From Cercophora sp. LCS_1 (taxonomy: Eukaryota; Ascomycota; Sordariomycetes; Sordariales; Lasiosphaeriaceae), in the NCBI GenBank assembly GCA_036250225.1, contig JAPZLL010000008.1, positions 434,001 to 498,000 on the forward strand: DNA of 64,000 nt. The letters are read 5' to 3'. The position numbers and the translations under genes are program-made. Below the pieces are notes generated by a model. That model saw only the letters and a program-made list of their open reading frames with translations, had not been told where the DNA came from and made no database searches. Below, piece by piece: positions 11,892-24,532 of the stretch (its first letter is position 1; each line of letters starts with the position of its first letter).

Positions 11892-13037
11892 ATGCCAACA
11901 GAACTCGAAGAGGTGCAACAAACCCCCTTTTCAGTTTCCCAAAACCCCACCCCAAAGCTAACCCCTCCTTCATAGCTCGTAGGCTTCATAGCCCACCCAA
12001 ACCCCCAAATCCGGCAAATCGCCGCCGAGAATTTGGTCCCCTATTCCACGGCGCAACCCGCCATCTTCAAAACCGACTCCCTAACGCCGATAAAGCACCT
12101 CAAATTCCTCATCCGCGACCAGCCGAAAATCGCCGAACACGCCCTCACAATCCTCATCAACCTGACCTCAGAGCCCGACATCCTCGAAAATGTAGCGGCA
12201 GACGACCGCTTCCTCGGCATCGCAATCGGCCTCCTGACCGACCCGGCCGAGCCCAACGCGAACCTCATCTCGATGCTCCTCGCCAACCTAGCCAAGCACG
12301 ACGCCCTCCTTTCCCTCTTGACCGCCAAGCTCCCGACCCCACCAGCCGCCCTCTCCACCTCGGACCTCGCACTCAACCAGCTCATGGACCTCTTCGTCAA
12401 GGGCGCCGCAGGCGCGTACAACCCCAACGCCGATTACGATTATCTATCGTACCTCTTTGCCGATATGGCAAAACACCCCTCCATCCGAGAATTCTTCATC
12501 ACGCCGCAGGAGTATGACGGGGTGGTACCCCTCAACAAGATCAAGGTGTTTACAGAGCACAAGTCGGATATCCGACGGCGGGGTGTAGCGTCTGCGGTCA
12601 AGAATGTCGCGTTTGATGTGCCGAGTCACCCGGCGTTTTTGGATGAGGATCAGGTGAATCTGTTGCCGTATCTCTTGCTGCCTATCATGGGGAATGAACA
12701 GTACGACGAGGACGATATGATGGATATGTTGCCGGATTTGCAGCTGCTGCCGCCGGATAAGCAGAGGGAGCCGGATGCGAACATTGTGCAAACGCATGTG
12801 GAGACGTTGACGCTTTTGACGACGACGAGGGAGGGGCGGGACTTGATGAGAAGGGTCAAGGTGTATCCGGTTATTAGGGAGACGCATTCGAGGGTGGAGG
12901 ATGAAGGGGTGCAGGAGGCTTGTGAACGGTTGGTGCAGGTTTTGTGTCGGGATGAGGAGGACGAGGGGCAGGAGAAGGGCGGGAAGGTTGTTGGGGAGGT
13001 GGAAGATGAGGATGATGAGAAGATCGTGGAGGTTTAA
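11892..13037 (+). CDS. HGH1: Hgh1/FAM203 eEF2-folding cochaperone
   Basis: 360-residue protein of the Hgh1 family. These ARM-repeat proteins help the chaperonin TRiC fold elongation factor 2. A tiny first exon (11892-11912, MPTELEE) is joined across a 63-nt intron ending cttcatag to exon 2 (11976-13037). Exon 2 starts LVGFIAHPNPQIRQIAAENL. Without the first exon the ORF has no suitable ATG, which supports the splice. The N-terminal part (DUF383 region) holds helical repeats such as AEHALTILINLTSEPDILEN. The middle has RRRGVASAVKNVAFD, and the DUF384-like part follows EDQVNLLPYLLLPIMGNEQY. The last ~30 residues are acidic (DEEDEGQ...EDEDDEKIVEV). Length fits the family. Confidence 0.92.
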
Positions 13038-13891
13038 GAGGTTAGGGGGGACGTCTACGGGTTATGATATCTCGAGCATGATGGTTTGGCAGTTGGTGCT
13101 TTAGGTGTATATAGCGGTAGCTTGGTCGGATATAGACGGGTTTGGCTGCGGGGATGCAATGCTCTTCGTTGAGGGCTTTTCATAGAAGGATGGGATATGT
13201 CTATCGTAATTGACGAGGACAGAGTCACTTTTAAACAGCGCCAGAGGAGAAGATCCATGAGTGATGGCTTAGAAGTCAACATTCCCAAATATCCGAAAAC
13301 CGTCAATACCATTGACGTGTTGCTCATATCGATAATGTCTCCCAAGGAGGGAGGCCACACCCGAGTGAAAAAGGTGTAGCTATGTCAGGCATGACATCTC
13401 TGTTGTGTTAGTTTCCAGTGAGCTGATGTTTGGAGTATCCAGAGTCACTTTTCTCCTCTCTCTGTCTGAGAAGAAATGGAAGCAAGAGCGACTGAGTGAG
13501 GTTGGGGGAAAGGGGAACGGGGAACGGGGAACGGGGAACGGGGAACGGGGAACGGGGAACGGGGAACGGGGAACGGGGAACGGGGAACGGGTGGTGTTGA
13601 AAACTTTGTGTTAGGAAAGGTACCCAGGTAGCCAGGTGAGATACCCTGGGGTTGGGAATGTGGGAGATCCTCCATCAATGCGCCAGCATGTAAATTGCCA
13701 GGTGGAAGTGTTTACATCAGTGTTCGGCGAGTATGACGGTAAAGAACTCATGCAGGCTGCCGAAAGCACAAGCTCTTGCCCCCCCCCCCCATTCACTGCA
13801 AAAATGAACCCGAACTTGATTTCTCTCTTCCATGTTGAAACATAATAACCAGCCTCGAACATCTCGTTGCCGGACTGAAGTCACGGCTCCT
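13038..13891. other. intergenic with G-rich array
   Basis: This is the shared 3' flank of HGH1 (+) and the NLR gene (-). It contains the 11-copy GGGGAAC array (listed separately) and a run of 12 C at 13779-13790. The C-run lies ~100 bp beyond the NLR stop and is probably within or near its 3' UTR. I see no gene. Confidence 0.75.
13512..13588 (+). repeat. 11 x GGGGAAC tandem array (G4-prone)
   Basis: Eleven perfect head-to-tail copies of the heptamer ggggaac give eleven G4 tracts separated by exactly three bases. This satisfies the usual G-quadruplex pattern many times over on the plus strand, and the minus strand is correspondingly C-rich. It lies ~0.5 kb after the HGH1 stop and ~0.3 kb after the NLR stop. 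An ORF reading NGERGTG repeats through it is an artefact of the repeat. Confidence 0.95.
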
Positions 13892-16800
13892 TCAATCCAT
13901 CTCGCATCCCCTCTTAGCTCCATGCTGTAATAAGACCTCTCTGACCCCTGCACAGTCCGTTTCCATAGCACAATCCAACGGCGTCTTCCCTTTATTATCC
14001 CTCGCGTTGACGTCGGCCCCCTTCGCAATCAGAATCCGACAGATGCCGAGAGTGCCCGGATACCGGATAGACCCGTGGAGCCATACTGAGGCACACAGTC
14101 TGAACAAAGAAGTCTCGCCGTTCCTATTCTTCAACCCAACATCCGCTCCGTAATCAGTTAGAACCTTGACGTCCTCGATATAACCCCTTCCAGTCGCCAA
14201 CATCAGAGGCGTGTTACCCTCGTTGTCTTGAGTATCAATTTCAGCGCCATTGCCAAGGAATGCTTGGACGACGGCAAGTGATCGGGAACCGATAGCTAAA
14301 GTTAATGGGGTCCGGCCAGAGTTGTCCTTCGCTTCCATCTTAGCCCCCTTGGCTAACAGAAGCTCAACGGCTCCTTCGCTTGTTGCGTATGCTAACGGAG
14401 TTCGGCCCTCGTTATCTCTGAGCTCTGTGTTAGCTCCTTTGGTGAGCAACAACTCGGTCATGGCGTGGTTGTCTTTCTCAACAGCATAGCTCAAAGGTGT
14501 TCGACCCCGGTAATCCTTCGCGTTGACTTCAGCACCGCGATTGAGCAATTCCCCAGCCATTTCGACTCTCCCCAGCCTAGCAGCGCGGCTTAGTGGTGTC
14601 TGACTCCAACTATCCACCACCTCAATATTTGCTCCAGAATTAAGAAGTAGACGAAACGTAGCCATATTATCTCGCTCCATGGCACGGATGAGTGGCGTCC
14701 TATACTCGTAATCAGCTGCATCTATCTGGGCCCCACGATTGAGAAGGAGGCCAAGCACTGTCGTACTATTCTTCTCGGCGGCGCAGAATAGCGGCGTTCT
14801 CCCCGAACCATCCCTTTCCTCTATGTTCGCTCCAAGATGAAGTAGTAGCTTCACTGTCACCTCATCGTCACAACTAGAAGCTAAACCCAGTATCGTCTTT
14901 CTTTTCGCTGAAGCGTCGAGGTTCCCCTCATCAGGATATGTTGACAGAATAATCAAAGCGGTGATGTAGTCGCCGTTGGATAAAGCGTTAGTGAAGCGGT
15001 TGGTCCTTCGATTGTAGTCGGATTGCAAGCTCCATGTAGCAGTGGGAGGACACAGTGCCGGACGTTGTTGTGAGTTTTTGAGCAGAACTCCAATTTCGAG
15101 ATGTTGTTGTTGATTCTGGAGACTGTGTTCAATGAGGGCCAACGCGGCGTCATCACTATTCGTTGCCCTCGCTGCGAAGAGCGGGGTGCCGTATCTTGCC
15201 TCTTCAATGTCTAAGCAGGACTGCGAAAATACGGAAAAATGGGTCCGAATAAGAGCCACTAGATTCCGCTCCGACAGAACGTACAGAAGAGTAACCTTGC
15301 CCTTGTATTGTCGTGCCTTGAACTTCTCAAACATGTTGTAAAGAGACGTCCAACTCGAGAGTCGGAGGTTAAAATCGGAAAGGAAGTCCCCCTGGGGGAT
15401 GCCGTTCTTTGCAGCAAATTCAGCGTGTGGAAGTACGTTCTGGGTACTGTACTCCAAGAATGGGTGGCCACTGCTTGCGGATGTGTCAGGTTCCTCTTGC
15501 TGACTGTTGTCACCCTCAGTTGGTGCCTTGGTTTCTGTTGTGCAGAGATATTGATCACAGCATCTCTTTAGCCTTTCGTGGCTTTCAGCCTCAAATTTTT
15601 CTCCAAGGTTAGGCCACAGCGTTTTCAGTCCTCCCTCCTTGAGTAGAAAGTCCCGGACAGACTCGTGGATGAATTGGACAAACATCCGGCTGCCACGCGG
15701 AGAGTTCCTGGCGGCGGATGACTTCTTGGAGGATGCGTCAACAACTTCTGCCAACCCCTTTGAGAAGTTTGTGATGAACAGTTTAGCCTGCTCCGGCTCA
15801 GGTTTCCCGTCTAGGTCCTGTGGTGCTGTGCCCAGATGGATAGCATAGTAAAGTTCGACGGGTGTTAAAGGGCGCCTTGCAAAGAGTACCCATTGGAGAC
15901 AGAGAAGGAGCTCCCCCCTGTTGTTTTGATCTCGCGTAAGGATATCGCGGAATAGGTCGTGCAAGTTGTCCGGAAGAGCCTGCAGTTTTCTCAAGAGGTA
16001 TCGAGAAGGGCGACCTTGATCGTGAGCCTGGTTTAAAATGTCGACCACCAAAACCACCCACATGAAGACGCCCGACGCCTTTTCTTGAATCTGGTCAAGT
16101 ATTTGCTCTCCGTCGTGGCCATCCCTTGCATTGACCCTCAGTACACTATTGATGTAGTTTTGAATGTCAGAAGTATGCTCTTCCCGAGATTCCAGTACCA
16201 GACTGACACCTTTGATGATGGTGATGTGTGGATAATGGCGGCTCGAAAAGATCACCTTGAATTTGATACCCTTCTCCATAGCAGACTGAGCTAATTGTTC
16301 AAGGAATCCGACCATGTCTCGAATCTCGGTCTCGTCACACTCATCAAGGGCGTCAATAAAGCAAGTGACCGGGTCAGAGCGCTCAAGACGGAGGACGGCT
16401 TCTTCAAACACCTGCTTCAACAGTTCGAGATTCCATTCATGGTCGCTGGTGGCGTCCCGCGACATGAGTCCCGCGGCGTCGAATGCCACACGGAGATTGA
16501 GTCGTTCGTCAAGAAGTTGAGAAAGTAGCGAACGGTACATGCCGACCGTGGTCTTCTCTATCTCCTCTCCACGCGCGTTGAAGAAGAAAAATATCTTACT
16601 GCGGAGGCCAGATCGAAAGTTGGCGTAGATGAACTTCATGAGTGTTGACTTTCCGGCCCCTGGTTTCCCCTTGATCCATAGAAAGCCATTATGGTCATGT
16701 CTTTTCTCGGTATTGAGCCAGTCCCGATATTCCTGGCTTTTCAAGAACCAGCGGCATGTATTCGCATGCGCCCTTTTAACTGATCTGAAGCGGCTGTCTA

Positions 16801-17943
16801 TCAGCTTGAATCCAAGAGACTCGTAAAGTGTCGTTCGCTGGGAGCCCGAAAGTGTCTCGTGCAACACTGAAGCCTCGGCTTGGGGTTTAATTCCAGCTGT
16901 GGTCCGACCGAGAGCGGCTGACACCTTCTGATATTCGGGATCATCAAGTCCTTTGAAGCGACAGATGTCCATGTGGTTCCTGTTGATGTGTTGTCTCGTT
17001 TCTAGCGCGCCAATGCCGAGTGAGGATGACGTGTTCTCGACAATCTTTGTATGTCAGCAAGAACTAGTAAATCAGCCAGAAGAGATGAGGATATTACCCT
17101 TTTGCCCAGAAGTTTGACTTCACAGGCTTCCTGAAAGCAGTATATTCTCCACTGAAGGCGTAGAGCGAGTGTGCTAAACTCATCGTTCAACTTCGGGAGC
17201 GCATCAGCAGTGGGCAATAGAGCGTCAACAATCTGATTATTAGAGCGAAAGCCCAAGGCCTTAATGAGGCCCTCGAGGAGATTCTCGGTGAGTCCGCGAG
17301 GGTCGGCGCCGTGATGGGGCGTGCCAAAGAATACTGCTCCAACCGTTGCCTTGGAGATACTTTGCATGTCAACATCAGCGCTACAGTGAGACTGCCGCAG
17401 CATTTCCTTGGCGACATTTCCACCCAGGCTATGGCAGATGAACAAGATTGGCCGCGAAGGTTGAGGGCGGCGCTGGGCTTCAAGAGACACGAGGAGGTCT
17501 CTAGCAAAATCGCCCAGGGTCATCCTGTTGGGCGCGGGTCCAAAGACCTTGTGTCGTATGTGTGTATCATAGCCATATGTCAAAACTCGGGCGTCAGGAA
17601 GTGTTTTCGGAAGCAAGTCTCGAGGCCAAAACACCGGACGTTCTAGTTCAGGCTTTGGGCTTCGGTGCCGAATTGGGAGTGAAAAGGAGACTTTCCGAGA
17701 CTTCGAAGGGGGCTCGCCGCTGGTCGTATCATCGTTACTGGCATCGCGACCGTCGCTGGCATCACCCTTTTTGTGTGTCCATGTTTTGGTAGGGCTGCCC
17801 GTAAAACCATGGACAAAGACGACGCTGTTTTACATTAGTCACTGAAATCCGGAGGCCCCGCACGCACAATAAGACTCGTACTCAAGATTAGGCCGTTCGG
17901 GCTCGACGAGGACCGTCAGGCCCAGTCCGATTGAGTCGTCCAT
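13892..17943 (-). CDS. NLR: alpha/beta-hydrolase, NACHT, ankyrin repeats
   Basis: 1319-residue STAND/NLR protein, the fungal class tied to non-self recognition and programmed cell death. Exons are 17943-17864, 17824-17098 and 17044-13892. The N-terminal alpha/beta-hydrolase (SesB/DUF676-like, ~25-250) shows VVFVHGFTGSPTKTW, FWPRDLLPKTLPDARVLTYG, nucleophile motif ICHSLGGNVAKE and FFGTPHHGAD. A linker IVENTSSSLGIG...NHMDICRF, typical of these proteins, leads to NACHT. NACHT has P-loop GKPGAGKST (~395-403) and Walker B CFIDALDECD (~496-505). About ten ankyrin repeats (~983-1319, GRTPL...LLL..GA) end the protein. The repeats are diverged, so there is no sign of recent amplification. A ~45-residue low-complexity segment is inserted in the hydrolase. 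The first intron is only 39 nt, so exon 1 is the least certain part. Function as a death regulator is inferred from the architecture. Confidence 0.92.
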
Positions 17944-18699
17944 GGCCCAGAGCAGCTTGGTGCCGCTGGGAATGAGGTTTGTGTCAAGAAAGAGATAAAA
18001 CGCAGGGTTTTGAAGACGGTTGCCTCACGGCCTCATCTTCAATCCGCTCGGCCAATTGAAGGGCCTGGGTTGACCGCCATGCATGTTGGCGTTGTCACAG
18101 CCACGATTTGGGCGACGACGGCTTGTCGCGCGGCTTGGTAACCACAGAGAGGACACATCTGGCACATCGTCGAAAGACTTGGAGCTCTCGCCATGGTTTT
18201 TGTGGAGGGTAAACGATAGCTTTCGTGTTGAGCAGACAGCTTTGAAAGGCTGCAATTTTGGAGACTGGAAGAGTGGAGGGGAAACCACAATACTGAAGCA
18301 GCCGTGACGGCAACTGCCCAATGTGACATCTTCCCTCATCGCCCAACCACATCCAGACAGCAAACGCCAACAAATTCGGAGAGCTGCCTCAAGGTAAACC
18401 GTTCGACTTTTCTATATCTCGATTGTAATTTACAGTGTAATACCCGTCCAGACCAGGAGAATTGGCATCAACTGGATTCAGTCCGTCATGTTTTTGTCAC
18501 AAACTTGCCTGCCAAGTACTTGTCCATGATGATCATTGGGTTGTTAATAGAGGGCTGTGTTTCACTGTCCAAAGAACAAACTCAACATCAAGCCACTGAC
18601 ATTGACACCCGCTCCTATCCTAAAGCCCGGCCTCATATGGTCGCGTTACCAGGCGTCCAACATCATACATACCTGGTATGTAATCCCAGGTTCTACAAA
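17944..18699. other. intergenic, NLR promoter / IML1 3' flank
   Basis: Both neighbours are on the minus strand, so this stretch holds the IML1 terminator and the NLR promoter. The short ORFs on both strands have no domain-like sequence. Nothing else stands out. Confidence 0.65.
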
Positions 18700-21600
18700 T
18701 TACCTGCCTTCCCCCTTCTCGGCCCCGCTCAAGGGACTACCGCTCCCGCTCCCACTGGTCATCCTCAGCCCTAGAATCCCATCTTGAACACTCCCTCTCC
18801 TCGCAAACAATTGACTCGCAGCCATCAACCCCGGGCTACTCACCCTCGGCGTAAAACTCGCACTCTCAAACGTCCCTCCCGCACTGTTCGCCGCGGCCAG
18901 CACCGCAGGCGGTAGACCCAACACCGGGATATTCGTGTCCGATACGCCCGTCCCCAATCCCGACCCGGCACCAAATCTCGGCGTCATACCCGCCGATCCA
19001 GATGGCTTATCGATCACCAATCCGGGCGCAATGCCGGCGCCACTCCCGTTACGTTCTAAAAGCTGTTGTTCCTTGTAAAAGGCATCCAGCGCCGGTTTGT
19101 CAAGGCAAAAGTTCTCGAGCTCGTCCTTGATAACTTCCGGCTCTTGGGGTACATAAAGACTGATACCTGGGGCGGCGCCTGGAGTAGAGATGACGGATTT
19201 TGCCAGGGTGCCATAGTTTCCGGCTGGGGAGGCACCTTGGGTAGACTGGGCACCTACAAGGCTGGGGCGGACAACTGGGGAGAGGAAAATGGGCTTGAAC
19301 GAGGGCGATGCTGAAGGCGTAGGCTCGACAATACCGTAAGGAGTGTATTGCCCCGTTGACGTGATACGTGGGCCCTGGCCTGAGCCGACGCGGTCCATCG
19401 CTGAGGAGGTTTGCTGTTCGCCGGCGCCGCGGGTCTCTCTTTCGCGCGCCGATGCGGCTCTGTTGCTGTAAAGCCTGTTGGCCAGGAGAAGGAAGTCGCC
19501 TTCGTCTGTAATCTCAGCCATGACAAGACCTGTGCGGTGGATATACTGTGTGTACTTGAAGTCCGGCTTGCCCCATGAGTATGTCACATCAACATTGTCA
19601 CCAAAGTTGGACGCCGCCTCGACGTCGAGAACAAAGTCAAACTTGCGAAGGATGGCTTTCTGGTAAAAGTGGCGACCTGGTTGGATCTGTGGAATGAACG
19701 AACTCGGGTCGTAGTATGTTGTTGGTTGCTGGTCTGGAGGCGGCACCGCCAGACGGATCAAGTACGGCCGTCGAAACGGATTGATGTCGGTAATAGCGCA
19801 TGCCTCGGCGATGGGAACTTCGACAAGCCGCAACCCGTAAGGTACTGCCTCGCGCGCCCACATCTCGATGGCGTCCTCAATCAACTTCGCAGTTACATTC
19901 ATCCAGTCGACTCGAATGTGGTAGCAGTTGTCGGGGTTATGCAGCCTATCGTAGTGCAACTCTACGATCTCGGGTCGGTACGACCGCTTGCGGTGGTCGA
20001 CGTCGTACTTGATCGACTTGCTCAGTACCACTTTGGGTTTCCTGGTGTTGCCTAAGCTCGGCCCCGCCGCCGTTGGAGTGGTAGCGCCCGATGATGGCGA
20101 GTTCTCCTCGTGGATCGATGTCGGCCTGGACATGCCCATCCGTTGCGCGTCTCGCGGCATGTGTTCCGCCAGGGGTGTTGATGGAACAGACGCCTGGTTT
20201 CGCCTGGAATTGAACCAACCCGGCGGGTGCGGTTTGGCATACTCACCGGTGATCTGGTAGAAGTATTGTCCGTCGCGGAACGGATGGCGCTTCTCCACGT
20301 GCACAAAGAGACCACCAGAGTCCTTCTTGACGTCTTTCTCCTTGTCCTTGTCCTTTTGTTTATCGTCAAGGGGCACCGTCAAACGGTTGCCCAACGCCTC
20401 GGCTTCCTCTCGGTCTTCTAGGTCCTCGAAGTTTTCTAGAAGCCAGCTAGTCATATCGGACCCGATGAAACAGTTGTAGTGCAGACGCAGATGCCATCTG
20501 CGATTTTGCATCCGAACACCCCCATTCTCAACCGGTTGTTGAATGGCTTCCGCCAGCGCCGCCAAACTGAAACTCTTTTTCTGGAATTGCTCCCTACTTC
20601 GGACCAGCTGTCCTCTGCGATTCGCCCCTTCGAGGCCTTCAAGAAGCGGGAGTGTTTCAAGCTCGGCGGCGATGACGACGGACGGGTCGTCAGTTTTGTA
20701 GACGATATCCAATGGGTTCATGTCTTTTCTGCGCCGTGTTCCCACACTCTGGAATCGGCGCTCGTACGGAGCGACATAACGATATTTCTGCCACAGTTGA
20801 GCAAGTTTTCGGATGCCCTCAATGCGAATCTCCTCTTCGCTGTCGCCGCTTTGTGTCCGCGGGAAGGAGGAATGTCTGCCAGACATGGGTATCAAAACAA
20901 ACCTTGCCCTCCAGAATCGCAGGTGCTCTGTCATCTCGTCGTTGTGCCCGGCGATGAATGAATCGATATAGCTCCAGTTCTTCTCCGGCTTCGGTGAGAC
21001 AAGGTCGAACTCCCCTGTTTCATATGTCTTGTCAAACAGAGTCCGCATGGCCGGCTTGTAGGACGCATTGCCATCGTAAACCTGCTGATGCGTGTCCGTT
21101 GGCTTACGCACAAAAATGTTGACTTCGACCTCGGTGCCATTCACGCACGACAGCTGGTGGATTGTGTTGCCAACCGACATGAAGACACTCGTGCCATCTT
21201 CCAAGGCACTGTCACGGGTGAAGATATCAGCTAGCCGCAGCTGTCTCTGGCCAAAGGCCTTTGCAACGGCCGGTCCGACTACAATCTGATAGCCCTGAGA
21301 AAATCTCAGGCTGACCATCTCTCGAAGCAGCTCATCCCGGGTTTTCGGCTCCTCTGCCAATTCGTCATCCACGTTTTGCGACACATTGTAGGGCTGTCGC
21401 TCAAACTCTGATTCGAACTGTGCCTTGGTTGGAAAATATTCTGACGTCAATGGAACGGCAGCAGGTGAGCACAGGGATTTCCATTTCATGATTTGCATTT
21501 CCGACGGCCTCGGGAAAACATGTTGCCAGCGGGTATATAGCGTGGTCATGTCAATGTCGTTTGCTGTTGGGTTTGATGGGTTGATCGGGGTCAGCCAGGG

Positions 21601-24532
21601 CGACACTGCCGCCGTTGGCGACAGGGTAGAGGGGAGTTCAGGCAGTGCTCCCGCAAGCAGCTTGTTGTTGTACACCTTTTTTGCGTCCTCTGCCCTGATA
21701 GCATTGGAGTATTGGATATCAAGATTACCGGAGCTTGGGTTTGCGCGGAGTGTCGAGGAAAGCATAGATCCGGGCGTCATTTGTGATGGCGAGTCCTCTG
21801 CCACCTGCTGCTGAGCTTTGATCACGATAGGCCTGGTTGGTGTGGCAGCCGGACTTCGAGGCGGCTGTTGATGGGAAAGTGGTGAAAGACGCCCTGTCGG
21901 TGTTCCTACAGTCGGTTTCCTGGGCGAATGTGGCCTCTGACCTGTCTTGATGGGTGTCATCTTGGAAGACGCCGCACCAACAGTCTCGATACTCAGCTCA
22001 GCCGTGGCCGCTTTTGGAGCGGCGATGCCAAATCCTCGAAAACCAAGGCTTATTTGCCTCATAATTCTTGGGGGCCTAGTGGGGGACAGTTTGGAGTTCA
22101 TATCTGAGCTCCCCGTCGGTTTGTCGAGGGGCTTTTCTAATGGTTTTGGCTTGGTCTGCGGCACTTGCAACCTATCGGATCCGGGTTGGTACTCGGATGA
22201 AAGCCTGCTCAGCTTCCCATGCATTGACGGTCGCCTCTCATAGGAAGTTGACAGAAGACCTGAATCCCCAATGGCCTGTCGTCTCGAAACATCATCATGG
22301 TCCCGGGCGTGACGGAGGTGCACTGGAGTTTTACGCGTTGTTGGCTGACGCGCCCTCGAGTCATCATACTCTTGCAGCTGCTTCCACAATGACTTCTCCG
22401 AGCGTCCGCTATTCTTATCAGGAGCGAACTTCTGAAAACCGTACACGTGGTCAAACAACGTCTCTGGGGCCCGTAAATTCTGGATGTAGACACTTCCGTC
22501 TAGGCCAAGCTGAGGGTTTGGAATCCGGCTTGCCTGCACAGCCTTGAGCGGGAAGTATGGGTCCAAGTGCAGCGGCTTGGTCTCGATTTCGTTGGTTTCC
22601 ATAACGCTCCGCATTTGAAGGTCGTACATACGGCAACGAATTGGAAATTCTTCATCGGTTTTGATCTGCAGACCTTCCGAAACAGACAACGCGATGCCGT
22701 GGTACGACAGCGCCTCTCCGGACGACCCTGTCCAGTAGGACACGTGAAGCCAATGGGGCAAACAGAACCCCCATTCATCCCGGCCCGCGTTGAGGATTGA
22801 GGTGTCCCCTCGAAGAGTGATATCGGTACCTTTACTCGGGGAGAAGGAACCGGACATGCTCGTGTAGCTCCCGAACGCCGAAGTCGTCTGTTTTGGAGTA
22901 CTTCCACGACTGAGAGATGGCTTTGTCTTACGATGCGAGGGGTCCTGAGACTGTGTGTTGCGAAACCGAAATAACGGCACCGAATGCAGTGGTATCTTCG
23001 GGACGCAGATCAAATCAATGCCGATGCCGGTTCCCACAAGGGATTCAGTCGTCCTACGCAATGAATCGTAGTCCACCTCAAACACGCCGGTGCTTGCACT
23101 GATGACCACGACCGAGATGCCAGTCCTCATCAAGTCTCGATCGATGTAGTCGTGGGCATAAAGGGAGGTAGCCATGTTGATGGCCTCTAGGAAATTGCCA
23201 TACATGGCCTTGGATGGTTCGGCCTTGATTCTGTTCAGGGAGTCGGTCGTGCTGGCCGAGTTCTCCGAAGTAGAAAGCAGAGAAGTCATGGCTTTCCGAT
23301 GGTGCGTACTGATGTCCTTTCGGAAATTATTGAACTCCCGCTTCAATTGGTACAGAATGGTTGTCCACTCGCCACTGGCCATATCGCTCACAACAACACG
23401 ATAGAAATCCTTGTAGGGACGACGCTCTCCTGAGGACTGAATACCGGTGTAGTACTCGTGGTGCATATCGGTTCCGGCGAGGTCTGCCGATATACCCGTA
23501 TCGTACTCGACACGAGAAAACAGGACGATACTCACAAGATGCTTGACCTTCAAGGCAGCCCATTTCTTGAACAGTGCGGGTAGAAAGCCGTTTACCACCT
23601 TGTTGAAGATGATCTCTCCCGAGCCGTCCGAGTCAAAGTCCCACATTTCGCGGGCCATCTGGATGAAGAGCACGTACCGAGCGGACTCACTGCGGAAGAT
23701 GGGTTTGGTGTCGCGACCGAAGAAGGCTGACTGAACCTTACGACCGTTCACATAAACGGTCGTGACCTGGGCTTTGATGGTGCCAAGAAATAGAACAAAC
23801 TGGCCCTTGTACACCGTCCTTTCCGAGAGCTCCCTTACAGCGAGGCGCCACATGTCTGCCCTTGAGAGGTACTGGTCCTTGAAGCTAAGCTCGATATGGG
23901 ACGCCTCGAGGGCGGGATTGCTGGCGTCAATCTGCAGGGATAGTATCAGCACAGCTCTGAGGAAGACGCGGGCAAGATGTCAAGCTTACAGGTGTAAGGG
24001 TCACTTGCGACCCCTTTCTCATGCCAAAAGCGTCTGCAATGTGCTTGGCGACGTAAACTTCAACATTTTGGAGGCGCGCCTTGATCTCTTTTGGCATATC
24101 CTTTGCCACGCAGATGTAGCGCTTCTCATTTTCGACCGCAGTGTCTTTGCCGCGATCGGCAAAATGGCCTTTTAGGTGCGACCCCTGAGACGGCTTCTCC
24201 AAGTCGGTCCTGACGACGTCAATGGCCACCAAATTGCCAGGCCTGACCTCGTCACCGACGAGATCGAAATTGAGAAGGACCTCGTCGCGGGCAAGCGACT
24301 CGTTGACCGTAACGGTACATTTCCTTTGCTCTATCCGGGACCTCCTCGACGGCGGGCGGTCTCGAATCGTCGAGTTGCTCGAAACGGTGTCCGGGGACGG
24401 GGGTGGAAGCTGTGGTTGCTGCTGCTCGGGGAGACGATCCAAGCTCGTCCTGCTAAACTGTCGGAGATGAGACGCCCAGTTTGGGGGCCTCAATGGCCCA
24501 GGCGTGGCCGCCGGGGCGTTGCGCGACGTCAT
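18700..24532 (-). CDS. IML1: Iml1/DEPDC5, GATOR1 (SEACIT) subunit
   Basis: 1924-residue homologue of Iml1/DEPDC5. In SEACIT/GATOR1 it forms, with Npr2 and Npr3, the GTPase-activating complex for Gtr1/RagA at the vacuole, which lowers TORC1 activity when amino acids are short. Exon 1 is 24532-23990 and exon 2 is 23931-18700. The 58-nt intron joins GSQVTLTP to IDASNPALEASHIEL in frame. The N-terminal region contains the Iml1 domain (SRADMWRLAVRELSERTVYK, YVLFIQMAREMWDFDSDGSG). A long serine/proline-rich middle follows. The DEP domain (~1305-1385) reads RWHLRLHYNCFIGSDMTSWL then VHVEKRHPFRDGQYFYQI. The C-terminal domain contains KAILRKFDFVLDVEAASNFG. The arginine finger was not located with confidence. 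The gene is divergent from the zinc transporter. Confidence 0.95.

Noticed and set aside
13493..13614. NGERGTG-repeat protein across the GGGGAAC array
   Set aside because: The repeat is open in several frames on both strands because of its 7-nt unit. This is not evidence of coding.
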